Source: Xanthomarina sp. F2636L (lineage in GTDB: Bacteria; Bacteroidota; Bacteroidia; Flavobacteriales; Flavobacteriaceae). From it: DNA of 64,000 bases. Shown one piece after another: positions 16,937 through 26,470 of this stretch. Positions within the stretch are counted from its first letter, which is position 1; each line of letters opens with the position of its first letter. A program made the position numbers and the translations under genes. The DNA lies in NCBI RefSeq assembly GCF_026410195.1, contig NZ_JAPMLM010000061.1, forward strand, positions 124,001-188,000, given 5' to 3'. The notes beneath the pieces are model-generated. The model ran no database searches. It was not told where the DNA came from and saw only the letters and a list, made by a program, of their open reading frames with translations.

Positions 16937-18160
16937 TTACTCGATTACTCTAATAACCTGCATCTCTTTGTTTTTAATAACCTGCATACGTAGAAAAATT
17001 AAAATTGAAAATGTGCCAAATACTGAGAAACCAATAAATAAGGGTAGAGCAGTAGCATTAATAAAACTACCAATAAAATTAGCAATAGGCACTGCCATTA
17101 TGGTAGAAACAAAGCCAGTTATTGCTGCTCCAATTCCTGCTATGTGCCCAATAGGCTCCATGGCGATGGCTCTTATATTTCCAAAAATAAATCCAATGGT
17201 AAAAAACTGAATAGCCATAAATGCTAACAAGACTATTACAGGTGGGTTTGCAGAATTCCAAAATAATAAAACATATAATAACGCATTTACACTAAATATA
17301 ACAAGGGCTATAAATGATAATCGCCACATGCCTAAACGCATGACCATGGTTCCATTTAAAAAAGTAGCTACCCCAACACCTGTAGCTAAACCGGCAAATA
17401 TGTAAGGAAACTCATCTATTAAGTTATATTGGTTTTCAAAAATTATTTGTGAAGCACTCAAATACACAATAAAAGCTCCAGAAATAAAGCCGGATATAAT
17501 TGTAAAGCCTAATGTAACTTTATGTTTTAATAACTCCTTAAAACCATCTATAAACAAATGCTTGTTAAATTTTATTTTATGTTCTGGTTTTAGGGTTTCT
17601 GGCTGTCTTTTCCAAAACCAAACACACACCAAAAAAGCTATAAGAACTTGCACATAAAAAATCCCTTTCCAATGGTAAAAGTTTAAAATGAATTTTCCCA
17701 TTATAGGAGCAATAACAGGAACCAGAATAAAGAAAGATGTTATAAAAGACATGATTTTTGCCATATAATCACCTTTATACAAATCTCTGATTATAGCAAT
17801 AGCAATAGTTCTTGGAGCCGCTAGTCCAATGCCTTGTAGAATTCTTCCAAAAACCATCCATTCTAAAGTTGGAGAAAGCACGCAAATAATACTTGCAATA
17901 GTAAAAATGCCAAACCCAATATATACCATGGGTTTTCTTCCAAGACTGTCTGATAAAGGGCCAAAAAGTAATTGACCGGTTCCCAATCCTAAAAAAATCA
18001 TGGTAATTAGTAGCTGATTATTGTTGCTGTCTAAGTTGTTTACAGAGATTCCTATAGAAGTCATTGCTGGTAATATAGCATCTATAGCCAAAGCCACAAT
18101 TGACATTAAAGATGCCATTAAAGCTATAAACTCAAATTTTACAGGTTGATTCTCTTGCAT
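16937..18160 (-). CDS. MFS multidrug transporter (Bcr/CflA type)
   Basis: A 407-residue twelve-helix drug/proton antiporter of the inner membrane. The loop between helices 2 and 3 holds GPLSDSLGRKPMVYIG, the classic MFS motif A. It is followed by RILQGIGLAAPRTIAIAIIRD, typical of the Bcr/CflA branch that exports bicyclomycin, chloramphenicol or similar compounds. A perfect -7 box lies four bases upstream of the ATG, implying a leaderless or nearly leaderless transcript. Substrates cannot be predicted. Confidence 0.88.
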   Translation of the reverse strand: MQENQPVKFEFIALMASLMSIVALAIDAILPAMTSIGISVNNLDSNNNQLLITMIFLGLGTGQLLFGPLSDSLGRKPMVYIGFGIFTIASIICVLSPTLEWMVFGRILQGIGLAAPRTIAIAIIRDLYKGDYMAKIMSFITSFFILVPVIAPIMGKFILNFYHWKGIFYVQVLIAFLVCVWFWKRQPETLKPEHKIKFNKHLFIDGFKELLKHKVTLGFTIISGFISGAFIVYLSASQIIFENQYNLIDEFPYIFAGLATGVGVATFLNGTMVMRLGMWRLSFIALVIFSVNALLYVLLFWNSANPPVIVLLAFMAIQFFTIGFIFGNIRAIAMEPIGHIAGIGAAITGFVSTIMAVPIANFIGSFINATALPLFIGFSVFGTFSILIFLRMQVIKNKEMQVIRVIE

Positions 18161-18164
18161 GCAG

Positions 18165-18172
18165 CAAAAGTA
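18165..18172 (-). promoter_or_regulatory. -7 box of the MFS gene, very close to its start codon
   Basis: On the minus strand the bases read TACTTTTG, an exact TAnnTTTG match. The ATG lies four bases beyond it, so the transcript should start at or within a few bases of the start codon. Confidence 0.5.
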
Positions 18173-18258
18173 AACTATTGTTAGAGAAAGCGCTCTTTAG
18201 TTTTCTTAATTAAAGTTAAATTATAGTAAAGAATTTATAGTAATTATGGGTTTGTATG

Positions 18259-19800
18259 TTATAAAGGAATATTCCCATGCTTTCGTTTTGGTTTTTCAAC
18301 TTCCTTGCTTTCAAGCATAGAAAAAGCTTTTATTAATTTCCGTCTGGTATCTTTTGGCAAAATCACTTCATCGATAAAACCACGCTCCGCTGCACTATAC
18401 GGATTGGCAAATAACTCGGCATATTCGGCCTCTTTTTCTTTCCATTTAGCTTCCTTATCTTCTGCAGCGTTTATTTCTTTTTTGAAGATTATTTCGGCAG
18501 CACCTTTAGCTCCCATAACAGCTATTTCTGCACTTGGCCAGGCAAAATTCATGTCGGCTCCAATATGTTTAGAATTCATTACATCATAAGCACCTCCATA
18601 AGCTTTTCTGGTAATTACGGTCACTCTTGGTATGGTTGCTTCACTAAAAGCATATAATAGTTTTGCGCCATGTACAATAATTCCATCCCATTCTTGATCG
18701 GTTCCTGGTAAAAACCCTGGAACATCTTCTAAAACCAACAATGGAATATTAAAAGCATCACAAAAACGTACAAATCGCGCTGCTTTTTTGGCACTGTTTA
18801 CATCTAAAACTCCTGCAAGATACATAGGCTGATTGGCAACAATACCAACACTTCTTCCTCCTAAACGTGCAAAACCAACAATAATATTTTCTGCATAATC
18901 CTTATGAATCTCGTAAAATGAATCTGCATCGATAATCCCAGAAATCACCTCATGCATATCGTAGGGCTTATTGGCATTATCTGGAATAATACTAGAAAGA
19001 CTCTCTCTAACTTCATCTTTTAATTCAAAAGGAAAGCGGGTAGGAGTTTCTGTATTGTTTTGAGGTAAATAACTTAATAAGCGTTTAATATCTTCTAAGC
19101 ATTCCACATCATTCGTAGAAGTAATATGTGCTACTCCTGACTTTGTTGAATGTGTACTGGCACCTCCAAGTTCTTCTGAGGTCACTTCTTCATTAGTTAC
19201 TGTTTTTACTACATTTGGTCCCGTTACAAACATATAGCTGGTACCTTCCACCATCATGGTAAAGTCTGTCATAGCAGGTGAATACACAGCACCTCCAGCA
19301 CATGGTCCCATAATAGCCGAAATTTGGGGAATCACTCCAGACGCTTGTACATTTCTGTAAAAAATGTCTGCATATCCTCCAAGAGAGCGTACACCTTCTT
19401 GAATTCTTGCTCCTCCGGAATCGTTTAAACCAATCATTGGTGCGCCAACTTTTACAGCCAAATCCATAACCTTACAGATTTTTTCAGCATGCGTTTCGGA
19501 TAAAGAACCTCCAAAAACAGTAAAATCCTGTGCAAAAATATATACTAATTTCCCATTTATAGTACCATATCCAGTAACCACCCCATCGCCATAAAACTTT
19601 TGTTTTTCCATCCCAAAGTCTTTAGTTCTATGGGTGACTAAAGCACCAATTTCTTCAAAAGAGCCATCGTCTAATAAGTAATTAACGCGCTCTCTGGCGG
19701 TTAATTTTTTGTTTGTGTGTTGTTTATCTATACGAACTTGTCCACCACCTAAATAGGCTTGACTTAATTTTTCGTTGAGGGTATTTATTTTTGATTTCAT
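18259..19800 (-). CDS. Acyl-CoA carboxylase beta subunit (carboxyltransferase; propionyl-CoA type)
   Basis: A 513-residue carboxyltransferase that moves carboxyl from biotin to an acyl-CoA. Early residues read [19 protein letters not shown], the usual start of PccB. Crotonase-like oxyanion regions appear as GGARIQEGV and [12 protein letters not shown] in the first half, and [15 protein letters not shown] in the second. The start ATG at 19800 is chosen because it gives the family's length; in-frame ATG at 19806 is nearly equivalent, and the upstream extension runs through a repeat. It is the last gene of a carrier, carboxylase, transferase operon. Propionyl-CoA is the most likely substrate, but methylcrotonyl- or acetyl-CoA cannot be excluded. 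Confidence 0.9.
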   Translation of the reverse strand: MKSKINTLNEKLSQAYLGGGQVRIDKQHTNKKLTARERVNYLLDDGSFEEIGALVTHRTKDFGMEKQKFYGDGVVTGYGTINGKLVYIFAQDFTVFGGSLSETHAEKICKVMDLAVKVGAPMIGLNDSGGARIQEGVRSLGGYADIFYRNVQASGVIPQISAIMGPCAGGAVYSPAMTDFTMMVEGTSYMFVTGPNVVKTVTNEEVTSEELGGASTHSTKSGVAHITSTNDVECLEDIKRLLSYLPQNNTETPTRFPFELKDEVRESLSSIIPDNANKPYDMHEVISGIIDADSFYEIHKDYAENIIVGFARLGGRSVGIVANQPMYLAGVLDVNSAKKAARFVRFCDAFNIPLLVLEDVPGFLPGTDQEWDGIIVHGAKLLYAFSEATIPRVTVITRKAYGGAYDVMNSKHIGADMNFAWPSAEIAVMGAKGAAEIIFKKEINAAEDKEAKWKEKEAEYAELFANPYSAAERGFIDEVILPKDTRRKLIKAFSMLESKEVEKPKRKHGNIPL

Positions 19801-19815
19801 GTTCATTTTTTTTCT

Positions 19816-19839
19816 CGCAAAGACGCAAAGGCGCAAAGC
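19816..19839. repeat. Three tandem copies of CGCAAAGn
   Basis: CGCAAAGA, CGCAAAGG and CGCAAAGC follow one another between the carboxylase and transferase genes. The GC content is above the surroundings. Similar short CGCAAAG runs turn up as dispersed intergenic repeats in many bacteria; that comparison is from memory. Confidence 0.6.
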
Positions 19840-19923
19840 TGTATGTGGTTACTCTTAAGTTCTATTTTAAACTTGAAAACTAGTATTCGAATTTTATTAT
19901 TTTTGACTACTGATTACTGACTA

Positions 19924-21366
19924 CTACTTCAAAGGAATACGCAAGAGTTTCTGATCTGCTAAATATTTTTTTAAGGCCAAAGTAGCTGCAATTTTTGCTT
20001 CCTCTTTTTGCTCTTCTAATAAGGCTTCTGGCGAATAATATTTCTTAACAAAATGGGTGTCGAAATTCCCAGATTTAAAGGCTTCATGTTCGCAGACAAA
20101 TGTTCCAAAAGGTAAGGTGGTTTGAATCCCTTCTACTTGATAATTTTCTATGGCAGATAACATCAATTGGATCGCTTCGGCTCGCGTATTTCCATAAGTA
20201 ATTAATTTAGAAAGCATGGGGTCGTAATAAATAGGAATATCCATGCCTTCTTCAAAACCATTATCCACTCTAATATTTTTGCCCACTGGTAATTTATAAA
20301 CTTCTAAGTTTCCAACACTAGGCAGGAAGTCGTTTAAAGGGTCTTCGGCATAAACACGTAGTTCTAGGGCGTGACCATTTATTTTTAAATCTTCTTGTTT
20401 AATAGGAAGGGTTTCACCTCGAGCCACCAAAATTTGTAATTCTACCAAATCGGTATCCGTTATTAATTCTGTAACCGGATGTTCTACTTGTAAACGGGTG
20501 TTCATTTCTAAGAAATAGAAATTTAGTTTTTCATCTAAAAGGAATTCTACAGTTCCAGCTCCAAGATAATCGCAAGATTTTGCCACTTTAACTGCAGCTT
20601 CTCCCATTTTCTGACGTAATTCAGGAGTTAAAACTGAAGAAGGAGCTTCCTCTACTACTTTTTGATGGCGACGTTGGACGCTGCATTCTCTTTCGAATAA
20701 ATGAATGATATTTCCATGGGCATCTGCCATGACCTGAATTTCGATATGTCTAGGAGAACTGACATATTTTTCAATAAATACAGAACCATCCCCAAACGCA
20801 TTGACAGCTTCACTGATGGCACGATCCATTTGAGATTCGAAATCGGCTTCTTTTTCCACGACGCGCATCCCTTTTCCACCACCTCCAGCCGAGGCTTTAA
20901 TAAGAATTGGAAAACCAATCTCTTTAGCAATGTTTTTAGCAACAGGGATATCTGTAATGGCTTCGTCGGTTCCAGGAACCATAGGGATATTATAGGTTTT
21001 AACAGCTTCTTTAGCTGCTAATTTAGACCCCATAATTTTTATGGCTTTGGATTTTGGACCAATAAAAGTGATGTTGTTTTGCTCGCATAATTCAGCGAAA
21101 TGTGCGTTTTCACTTAAAAAACCATAACCAGGATGAATGGCATCGACTTCTAAAATTTTTGCGACTTCAATAATTTTGTCTCCTAATAAATAAGACTGAT
21201 TAGAAGGGGCTTCACCAATTAAAACAGCTTCATCTGCATATTTTACATGAGGAGCATGTCTGTCTGCTGTAGAATAAACAGCAACCGTTTTAATGCCCAT
21301 TTTTTTTGCAGTTCGCATGACACGAATAGCTATTTCCCCTCTGTTTGCTACTAGTAACTTCTTCAT
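19924..21366 (-). CDS. accC: Biotin carboxylase subunit of acyl-CoA carboxylase
   Basis: A 480-residue ATP-grasp enzyme that carboxylates biotin on the carrier protein using bicarbonate. The N terminus MKKLLVANRGEIAIRVMRTA is diagnostic. The glycine-rich ATP loop KASAGGGGKGMRVV, the FIEKY strand, RECSVQRRHQK and EMNTRLQVEHPVTE are all present. The ATG at 21366 is chosen over an in-frame TTG upstream because it begins the conserved motif and lies one base after the stop of the carrier gene. It is the second gene of the carboxylase operon. Confidence 0.93.
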   Translation of the reverse strand: MKKLLVANRGEIAIRVMRTAKKMGIKTVAVYSTADRHAPHVKYADEAVLIGEAPSNQSYLLGDKIIEVAKILEVDAIHPGYGFLSENAHFAELCEQNNITFIGPKSKAIKIMGSKLAAKEAVKTYNIPMVPGTDEAITDIPVAKNIAKEIGFPILIKASAGGGGKGMRVVEKEADFESQMDRAISEAVNAFGDGSVFIEKYVSSPRHIEIQVMADAHGNIIHLFERECSVQRRHQKVVEEAPSSVLTPELRQKMGEAAVKVAKSCDYLGAGTVEFLLDEKLNFYFLEMNTRLQVEHPVTELITDTDLVELQILVARGETLPIKQEDLKINGHALELRVYAEDPLNDFLPSVGNLEVYKLPVGKNIRVDNGFEEGMDIPIYYDPMLSKLITYGNTRAEAIQLMLSAIENYQVEGIQTTLPFGTFVCEHEAFKSGNFDTHFVKKYYSPEALLEEQKEEAKIAATLALKKYLADQKLLRIPLK

Positions 21367-21367
21367 G

Positions 21368-21853
21368 CTATTCAAACTCTATTAATAATTGGTTTTTATC
21401 TACGGTATCACTTTTAGAAACAGATATAGATTTAATAATCCCATCTCTAGGAGCTGTAAGTGCATTTTCCATTTTCATGGCTTCAAGAATTAAAAGCACA
21501 TCATCTTCTTTCACTTCTTGTCCAACCTTTACATGGATATCTAAAATCAATCCAGGCATAGGCGCTTTAATGTCGTTGACCATTTTTGAAGCGCCAACTT
21601 CAAAGCCCATATCTTTAATTAGCAGGTCTAAGTCGTTAAATACGTCGATATTATACGTGTTATTATTAACCTTTACTTGATATGTTTTTGTGTTAAAATC
21701 GGATGAGATGATGTCACATTTATAAGATTTGTTTTCTTGTAGAACATGATATTCTGATGAAGAAACTGTTATAGCATCAAGTTTAGAAACCTCTTCTGAA
21801 GTGATGTCAAAATCGAATGCTTTATTCACATTCACTTTGTATGATTGATTCAT
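21368..21853 (-). CDS. Biotin carboxyl carrier subunit of acyl-CoA carboxylase
   Basis: A 161-residue protein whose last 70 residues are a biotinyl domain. They start at IKAPMPGLILDI and carry the biotin-accepting Lys127 in LEAMKMENALTAP. The first 90 residues are a less conserved beta-rich segment (YQVKVNNNTYNIDVF) typical of carriers in propionyl-CoA-type carboxylases. It is the first gene of the operon, so carrier, carboxylase and transferase are made together. The stop is directly followed by the next start (TAGCATG). Confidence 0.9.
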   Translation of the reverse strand: MNQSYKVNVNKAFDFDITSEEVSKLDAITVSSSEYHVLQENKSYKCDIISSDFNTKTYQVKVNNNTYNIDVFNDLDLLIKDMGFEVGASKMVNDIKAPMPGLILDIHVKVGQEVKEDDVLLILEAMKMENALTAPRDGIIKSISVSKSDTVDKNQLLIEFE

Positions 21854-22010
21854 ATAGTTTTATTTGAAGTTGTAAATATAAGGATTTATGAGGAGTGTTA
21901 AATTCTAAATCCTAAAAACTAAATTCCAATAATTAGTCTCAGTTTTCAGGGGCGGTTATCAGCCTCAGTCTCATCTTTTTGAAGAGAAGGGTTGTGAGAA
22001 AGTACTACCT

Positions 22011-22685
22011 TTAAACCTTAAAAAATGAATTCTTCTGATGAGCTTTAATAGCTTTTTTAGACAGATATAAGCCAAGACCAAGGGATACAAAAGCGCCAAT
22101 CCAAATTCCCGGAATAAAATCTATAAACAAGAAGAAATCGTAAGCTCCATGAAATAATACCGCCAGAAAAAGACCTAATAAGTTATATTTAGAAGGGTGT
22201 TTGGTAAATTTTGCCTTTCCCATAAAATAGCCCATAAGGACTCCAAAAGTAGCATGAGCCGGAACTGCTGTAAAGGCTCTTAATAAAGCAACTTGATAGC
22301 CACCTTCAATAACATACATGATGTTTTCTGTGGCCGCAAATCCCATAGAAACCATAACGGCATACATAATGCCATCATAGGGTTCGTTAAATTCTTTATT
22401 GGGTTGGGCAAAAAAACGGACAATAATGTACTTGCTAAATTCTTCTATAACAGCCACTACAAGAAAGGCTTTAAAGAATTGCTGTATAACGCTAAATTCA
22501 TCATTAAGGGTTATCACAGCATCGGAACCATAATATAAAATAGTGGCAATTAAAATACTTACAATAGCGCCAAGCAAAAAGTTATATAGCAATAATCTTC
22601 TAGGCTCTTTTTCGTATTCATCTTTGCAATATATGTATAGAATGATGGCGAGAACAGGTGCAATGGCAGCTAGGAGTAGGTTCAT
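22011..22685 (-). CDS. PrsW-family intramembrane protease
   Basis: A 224-residue membrane protein with seven or so helices. It has the PrsW active-site pattern: Glu81-Glu82 in VIEEFSKY, Glu120-Asn121 in GFAATEN, His144 in VPAHATFGVLMGYFMG and His179 in LFHGAYDFF. In Bacillus PrsW cuts an anti-sigma factor; the substrate here is unknown and no anti-sigma gene is nearby. The gene is separated from the upstream Nudix gene by only 18 bases and is likely co-transcribed. Confidence 0.85.
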   Translation of the reverse strand: MNLLLAAIAPVLAIILYIYCKDEYEKEPRRLLLYNFLLGAIVSILIATILYYGSDAVITLNDEFSVIQQFFKAFLVVAVIEEFSKYIIVRFFAQPNKEFNEPYDGIMYAVMVSMGFAATENIMYVIEGGYQVALLRAFTAVPAHATFGVLMGYFMGKAKFTKHPSKYNLLGLFLAVLFHGAYDFFLFIDFIPGIWIGAFVSLGLGLYLSKKAIKAHQKNSFFKV

Positions 22686-22703
22686 AAAGCTAAAATAATA
22701 AAA

Positions 22704-23255
22704 TTATATCTGTTGAAGAATATGCTTAAAAACAATTTTATAATATGTTTTATTTGAGGCCACAAAATGATTGTTTTCTTCAGTGAATTGTAGCAGTTCT
22801 TCAAACTTTATTCGACTAATTAGTTTTAAGTTTTCAACTTCATCTTTTTGAGGTTTTAACTCACTGATATCTGTTGTCAATTCAGTTATAAACGTATGAT
22901 GAAATTCATTGTCGATGATCCCATTGTCATAACTTTGAAAACAAGGGAAGACTCCAATTTTGTTTAAATCAGTTTCTGAAATAGTCAAACCAATTTCCTC
23001 TTGAGTTTCTCTAATGGCAGCTTCTTCAATAGTTTCGCCAGCATCTACATGGCCGGCAACAGAGACATCCCAAAGTAAAGGACAAATAGATTTTGTAGCA
23101 GCACGTTGCGCTAATAAAATTTGCCCATCACGGGTGTAAAACCAAATATGAGCCGTATTGTGGTAAAGTCCTTTTCTGTGGATTTCAGACTTTAATGCTG
23201 TTTTTCCCGTTGGTTCTCCGGTTTCTGTTACAATATCTATAAGTTCTTCAGTCAT
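22704..23255 (-). CDS. Nudix hydrolase (IPP-isomerase-like subgroup)
   Basis: A 183-residue protein with a complete Nudix box at residues 68-90: GHVDAGE then RETQEEIGL, which binds the metal and the diphosphate. The surrounding sequence (IDIVTETGEPTGKT, then IHRKGLYHNTAHIWFY) is like the YfcD/isopentenyl-diphosphate-isomerase-like subgroup. The conserved cysteine of true isomerase is not obvious, so hydrolase is the safer name. The substrate is not known. It starts just after the terminator of the M42 peptidase gene. Confidence 0.85.
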   Translation of the reverse strand: MTEELIDIVTETGEPTGKTALKSEIHRKGLYHNTAHIWFYTRDGQILLAQRAATKSICPLLWDVSVAGHVDAGETIEEAAIRETQEEIGLTISETDLNKIGVFPCFQSYDNGIIDNEFHHTFITELTTDISELKPQKDEVENLKLISRIKFEELLQFTEENNHFVASNKTYYKIVFKHILQQI

Positions 23256-23258
23256 ATT

Positions 23259-23290
23259 AAAAAAAGCCTCCTATTATAGAGGCTTTATTT
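23259..23290 (-). terminator. Terminator of the M42 peptidase gene
   Basis: AAAGCCTC (23263-23270) pairs with GAGGCTTT (23279-23286) around eight bases. On the minus strand it is followed by a T run and then directly by the start of the Nudix gene. Confidence 0.75.
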
Positions 23291-23321
23291 TTATTAAAAG
23301 TTTATAAATGTCGCTTAGCGA

Positions 23322-24410
23322 CTATTTAAAATATGAAAACGTTTCTCCGTCTTCTATTTTTAGTAGCGTTTCGTAAATTAATTTAATCACGTTCTCCACA
23401 TCGTCTCTATGAACCATTTCTACTGTGGTGTGCATATAACGTAGTGGTAAAGAAATTAATGCCGAAGCTACGCCACCGTTGCTATAAGCAAAAGCATCTG
23501 TATCTGTACCTGTAGCTCTCGAAAGGGCAGAACGTTGAAAAGGAATTTTCTTTTCTTCAGCAGTATCTGTAATTAAATCTCTTAGTTTTTGTTGTACAGC
23601 AGGAGCATATGCTACTACAGGACCTAAACCAAGCTCTAAATGACCTTCTTTTTCCTTTTTGATCATAGGAGTTGTTGTGTCATGTGTGACATCTGTTACA
23701 ATAGCCACATTTGGTTTGATGGTTTGAGTAATCATTTCTGCACCACGTAAACCAATTTCTTCCTGTACCGAATTGGTAATATATAAACCAAAAGGAAGTT
23801 CCTTCTTGTTTTCTTTTAGTAACCGAGCGACTTCAGCAATCATAAAACCACCCATTCTGTTGTCTAAAGCGCGACAAACAAATTTGTCACCGTTTAGTAT
23901 ATGGAACTCATCTGGGTATGTTATAACACATCCTACATGAATGCCCATTTTTTCCACTTCAGCCTTGTCTTTAGCTCCCACGTCTATGGTAATATTGTCT
24001 GGTTTTGGTGCTTCTTCTTTAGATTTATTTCTGGTGTGGATAGCTGGCCAGCCAAAAACACCTTTTACAATACCATTCTTTGTATGAATATTCACGATTT
24101 TACTGGGCGCAATCTGGTGGTCACTACCTCCATTTCTAATTACATAAATCAAACCGTTATCTGTAATATAGTTTACGTACCAGGAAATTTCATCGGAATG
24201 TCCTTCAATAACCACCTTGTATTTTGCTTTCGGATTGATAACGCCAACAGCCGTACCATAGGTGTCTGTAATAAATTCATCCACATAAGGTTCTAGATAA
24301 TTCATCCAGATTTTTTGCCCTTCCCACTCGTATCCGGTTGGTGAGGCATTGTTTAAATATGTTTCTAAAAAATCCAATGATTTTTTGTTTAAAATGCTCT
24401 TTTTTGCCAT
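23322..24410 (-). CDS. M42-family aminopeptidase (glutamyl aminopeptidase/deblocking type)
   Basis: A 362-residue cytoplasmic two-metal peptidase that trims peptides from the N terminus; relatives form large tetrahedral complexes. Metal-binding landmarks are VIEGHSDEISWYV near residue 69, ALDNRMGGF near 180, VQEEIGLRGA near 214 and VTDVTHDTTTP near 238. All ligands of the family can be seen. It is monocistronic with its own terminator and has a late DTDAFAYSNGG motif. Some members were once called endoglucanases; that activity is not supported here. Confidence 0.9.
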   Translation of the reverse strand: MAKKSILNKKSLDFLETYLNNASPTGYEWEGQKIWMNYLEPYVDEFITDTYGTAVGVINPKAKYKVVIEGHSDEISWYVNYITDNGLIYVIRNGGSDHQIAPSKIVNIHTKNGIVKGVFGWPAIHTRNKSKEEAPKPDNITIDVGAKDKAEVEKMGIHVGCVITYPDEFHILNGDKFVCRALDNRMGGFMIAEVARLLKENKKELPFGLYITNSVQEEIGLRGAEMITQTIKPNVAIVTDVTHDTTTPMIKKEKEGHLELGLGPVVAYAPAVQQKLRDLITDTAEEKKIPFQRSALSRATGTDTDAFAYSNGGVASALISLPLRYMHTTVEMVHRDDVENVIKLIYETLLKIEDGETFSYFK

Positions 24411-24567
24411 GTTAAATTATTTTGCACTAAAATAATAATATTAATAGTATTTTAAGGTTAATGCTTTGGTAAATTATTAATTTTACCAATGTTTTGGAAC
24501 GATTTTGGATTCAACTATTTAAAAATAAACATGGTGACCTGACATTCGGGATTCATGTAAAATAAAT

Positions 24568-25230
24568 ATGAAAAAACTAGTTTACCTACTTTTATGTTTG
24601 CCTTTATTTGCCCATGCTCAGATAGATTCTCTTGATACGGAAAACTCTGATGTGGAATATATCTTTTTTGAGGGAGATACCATTCCTCATACTGCTATTA
24701 ATTTAAATGAAGTATTGTTGCTGCATAAACTTAAATTCGATAGCAACCAGGACAGAAAACGCTACTTAATTTTAAGACGAAAAACCATAAAAGTCTATCC
24801 ATACGCTAAATTGGCGGCCGAACGCTTGGAGTCTTTAAACGAGCGTATGGCTTCTATTAAAAAGAAAAGCGATCAAAAAAAATATGCTCGGATTATTCAA
24901 ACTTATATCGAAGATGAATTTGCTGAAGAACTCAAGAAGTTAACCAGAACAGAAGGTCAGATCTTAGTAAAACTTATATACAGACAAACGGGAGAAACCA
25001 CCTTCGATTTAATAAAACGTTTACGAAGTGGCTGGCGTGCTTTTTGGTTTAATAGTACAGCAAACTTGTTCAACATATCTTTAAAGGAAGTTTACGATCC
25101 CGAGAATGTTAAAGAAGATTATTTAATAGAAGATGTTCTACAACGTAATTTTCAAAGTGGAAAGCTAGAACGACAAGACGCTGCCATCAAATTTGACTTT
25201 TTAGAACTTACCCAAAAATGGCTAAAATAA
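24568..25230 (+). CDS. DUF4294 exported protein
   Basis: A 220-residue protein with a signal peptide ending AHA-Q, so probably periplasmic. The rest is charged and helical, with YLILRRKTIKVYPYAKLAAERL and RLRSGWRAFWFNSTANLF as the conserved parts of the DUF4294 family. This family is largely confined to Bacteroidota and has no known function. Its last 13 bases overlap the start of the hemolysin III gene, which suggests translational coupling between the two. Confidence 0.82.
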   Translation: MKKLVYLLLCLPLFAHAQIDSLDTENSDVEYIFFEGDTIPHTAINLNEVLLLHKLKFDSNQDRKRYLILRRKTIKVYPYAKLAAERLESLNERMASIKKKSDQKKYARIIQTYIEDEFAEELKKLTRTEGQILVKLIYRQTGETTFDLIKRLRSGWRAFWFNSTANLFNISLKEVYDPENVKEDYLIEDVLQRNFQSGKLERQDAAIKFDFLELTQKWLK

Positions 25231-25862
25231 AAGATCCGCATACACAAACCTTAGCTGAAGAGCGCCTCAATGCCTTAACTCATGGAGTAGGTGCTGTAAT
25301 GGGAATTGCAGCCTTAGTTTTGCTTATAGTTTTTAATACAGGTAAAACCGACTGGAGTTTGTTTAGTGTTATAATTTACGGACTTTCAATTATTATTTTG
25401 TTTAGTTCTTCCACCTTATATCATGCAGTTCAAGCCGAGAAGCAAAAGCATTATTTCCGTATTATTGATCATATTAGTATTTACCTGTTAATTGCTGGAA
25501 CCTATACGCCAGTAGCTTTAATTGCTCTGGAACAAAGTAAAGGTTGGCCAATATTCTGGGTGGTATGGGGAATTGCGTTATTAGGTTTGGTCTTGAAATT
25601 GTTTTTTACTGGAAAATTTGAGCTTTTTTCAGTATTACTTTATCTCATTATGGGATGGCTAATTGTTATAGACTTTTCTAATCTGGCAGATTACGTAGGA
25701 ACTAATGGAACTTTGCTTCTATTTGCGGGAGGTTTGTTTTATACCTTAGGTATTGTTTTTTATGCCGTTCATAAAATACCTTATAACCATGTTATTTGGC
25801 ATTTATTTGTGCTTGGAGGTGCAATTTGCCACTTTTTACTGGTGTTTTTTTATGTGATATAG
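25218..25862 (+). CDS. Hemolysin III/PAQR-type membrane protein
   Basis: A 214-residue seven-helix inner-membrane protein of the HlyIII family. Typical residues are ERLNALTHGVGAVMG at the first helix, SSSTLYHAV in the second, RIIDHISIYLLIAGTYTPV in the middle, and a final VIWHLFVLGGAICHF. The conserved histidines and aspartate would bind zinc as in PAQR receptors. The name hemolysin is historical and should not imply toxicity. It overlaps the end of the DUF4294 gene and leaves one base to the convergent gene. Confidence 0.9.
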   Translation: MAKIKDPHTQTLAEERLNALTHGVGAVMGIAALVLLIVFNTGKTDWSLFSVIIYGLSIIILFSSSTLYHAVQAEKQKHYFRIIDHISIYLLIAGTYTPVALIALEQSKGWPIFWVVWGIALLGLVLKLFFTGKFELFSVLLYLIMGWLIVIDFSNLADYVGTNGTLLLFAGGLFYTLGIVFYAVHKIPYNHVIWHLFVLGGAICHFLLVFFYVI

Positions 25863-25863
25863 G

Positions 25864-26409
25864 TTATTTGTCTAAATAATATTTTTCACTCACTTCTTTT
25901 AGTGAATGAAAATCTTTCCCTTCAAATAGAATATAATCTGCTTCTACATGAATTACAGAAAAATTATTTTTTAGCTTGACAAAAATTCTGTCTAATATTA
26001 ATTTTTGATTATTTATGGTTATATAAACAATAGGTTTTGAATTTGAATCTAGGGTTAGGAAAAAAGGCCTTGTTTTATTAGCGGCAAGATACATTTCAAA
26101 AAGATTATTAGAGATGTAATTGGTGGATAAACCATAAGCCATATGCTTTTGAAGTCTGGTTAAAGGCCTTATGACACCTCCTTCTGTATACACTATTCTA
26201 TATTCTTTTATAGGATTTTCTATGTCTATTGAATCATTTTTTAGTTGGGCATCATACACAAACGTATTGTGATTATTACTGTGTTGAATATAAAAAAGTC
26301 TTGTAGGTGTTTTGTTAGGTATTGGATAGCTTTCTTGCCCAAAAACATAAGTTGTTGATGAAAACAATATTAAAATAATACCATATATTTTTAAGAGTAA
26401 GTTTTTCAT
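25864..26409 (-). CDS. DUF4833-like exported protein
   Basis: A 181-residue protein with a signal peptide ending VFG-Q, probably periplasmic. The mature part contains TRLFYIQHSNNHNTFVYDA and KEYRIVYTEGGVIRPLT, the pattern I associate with DUF4833. It is beta-rich with no cysteines or catalytic motif. The function is unknown. It is convergent with the hemolysin III gene, with a single base between the stops and no visible hairpin. Confidence 0.7.
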   Translation of the reverse strand: MKNLLLKIYGIILILFSSTTYVFGQESYPIPNKTPTRLFYIQHSNNHNTFVYDAQLKNDSIDIENPIKEYRIVYTEGGVIRPLTRLQKHMAYGLSTNYISNNLFEMYLAANKTRPFFLTLDSNSKPIVYITINNQKLILDRIFVKLKNNFSVIHVEADYILFEGKDFHSLKEVSEKYYLDK

Positions 26410-26470
26410 ATTTAAACGTAATTAAACCAACTTTCTCAATACCTATTTTTATTTGGTAAATCGGTAAAGT

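Noticed and set aside
20655-21021. Alternative frames on both strands inside the biotin carboxylase gene
   Set aside because: They overlap the conserved ATP-grasp region completely and lack their own start signals.
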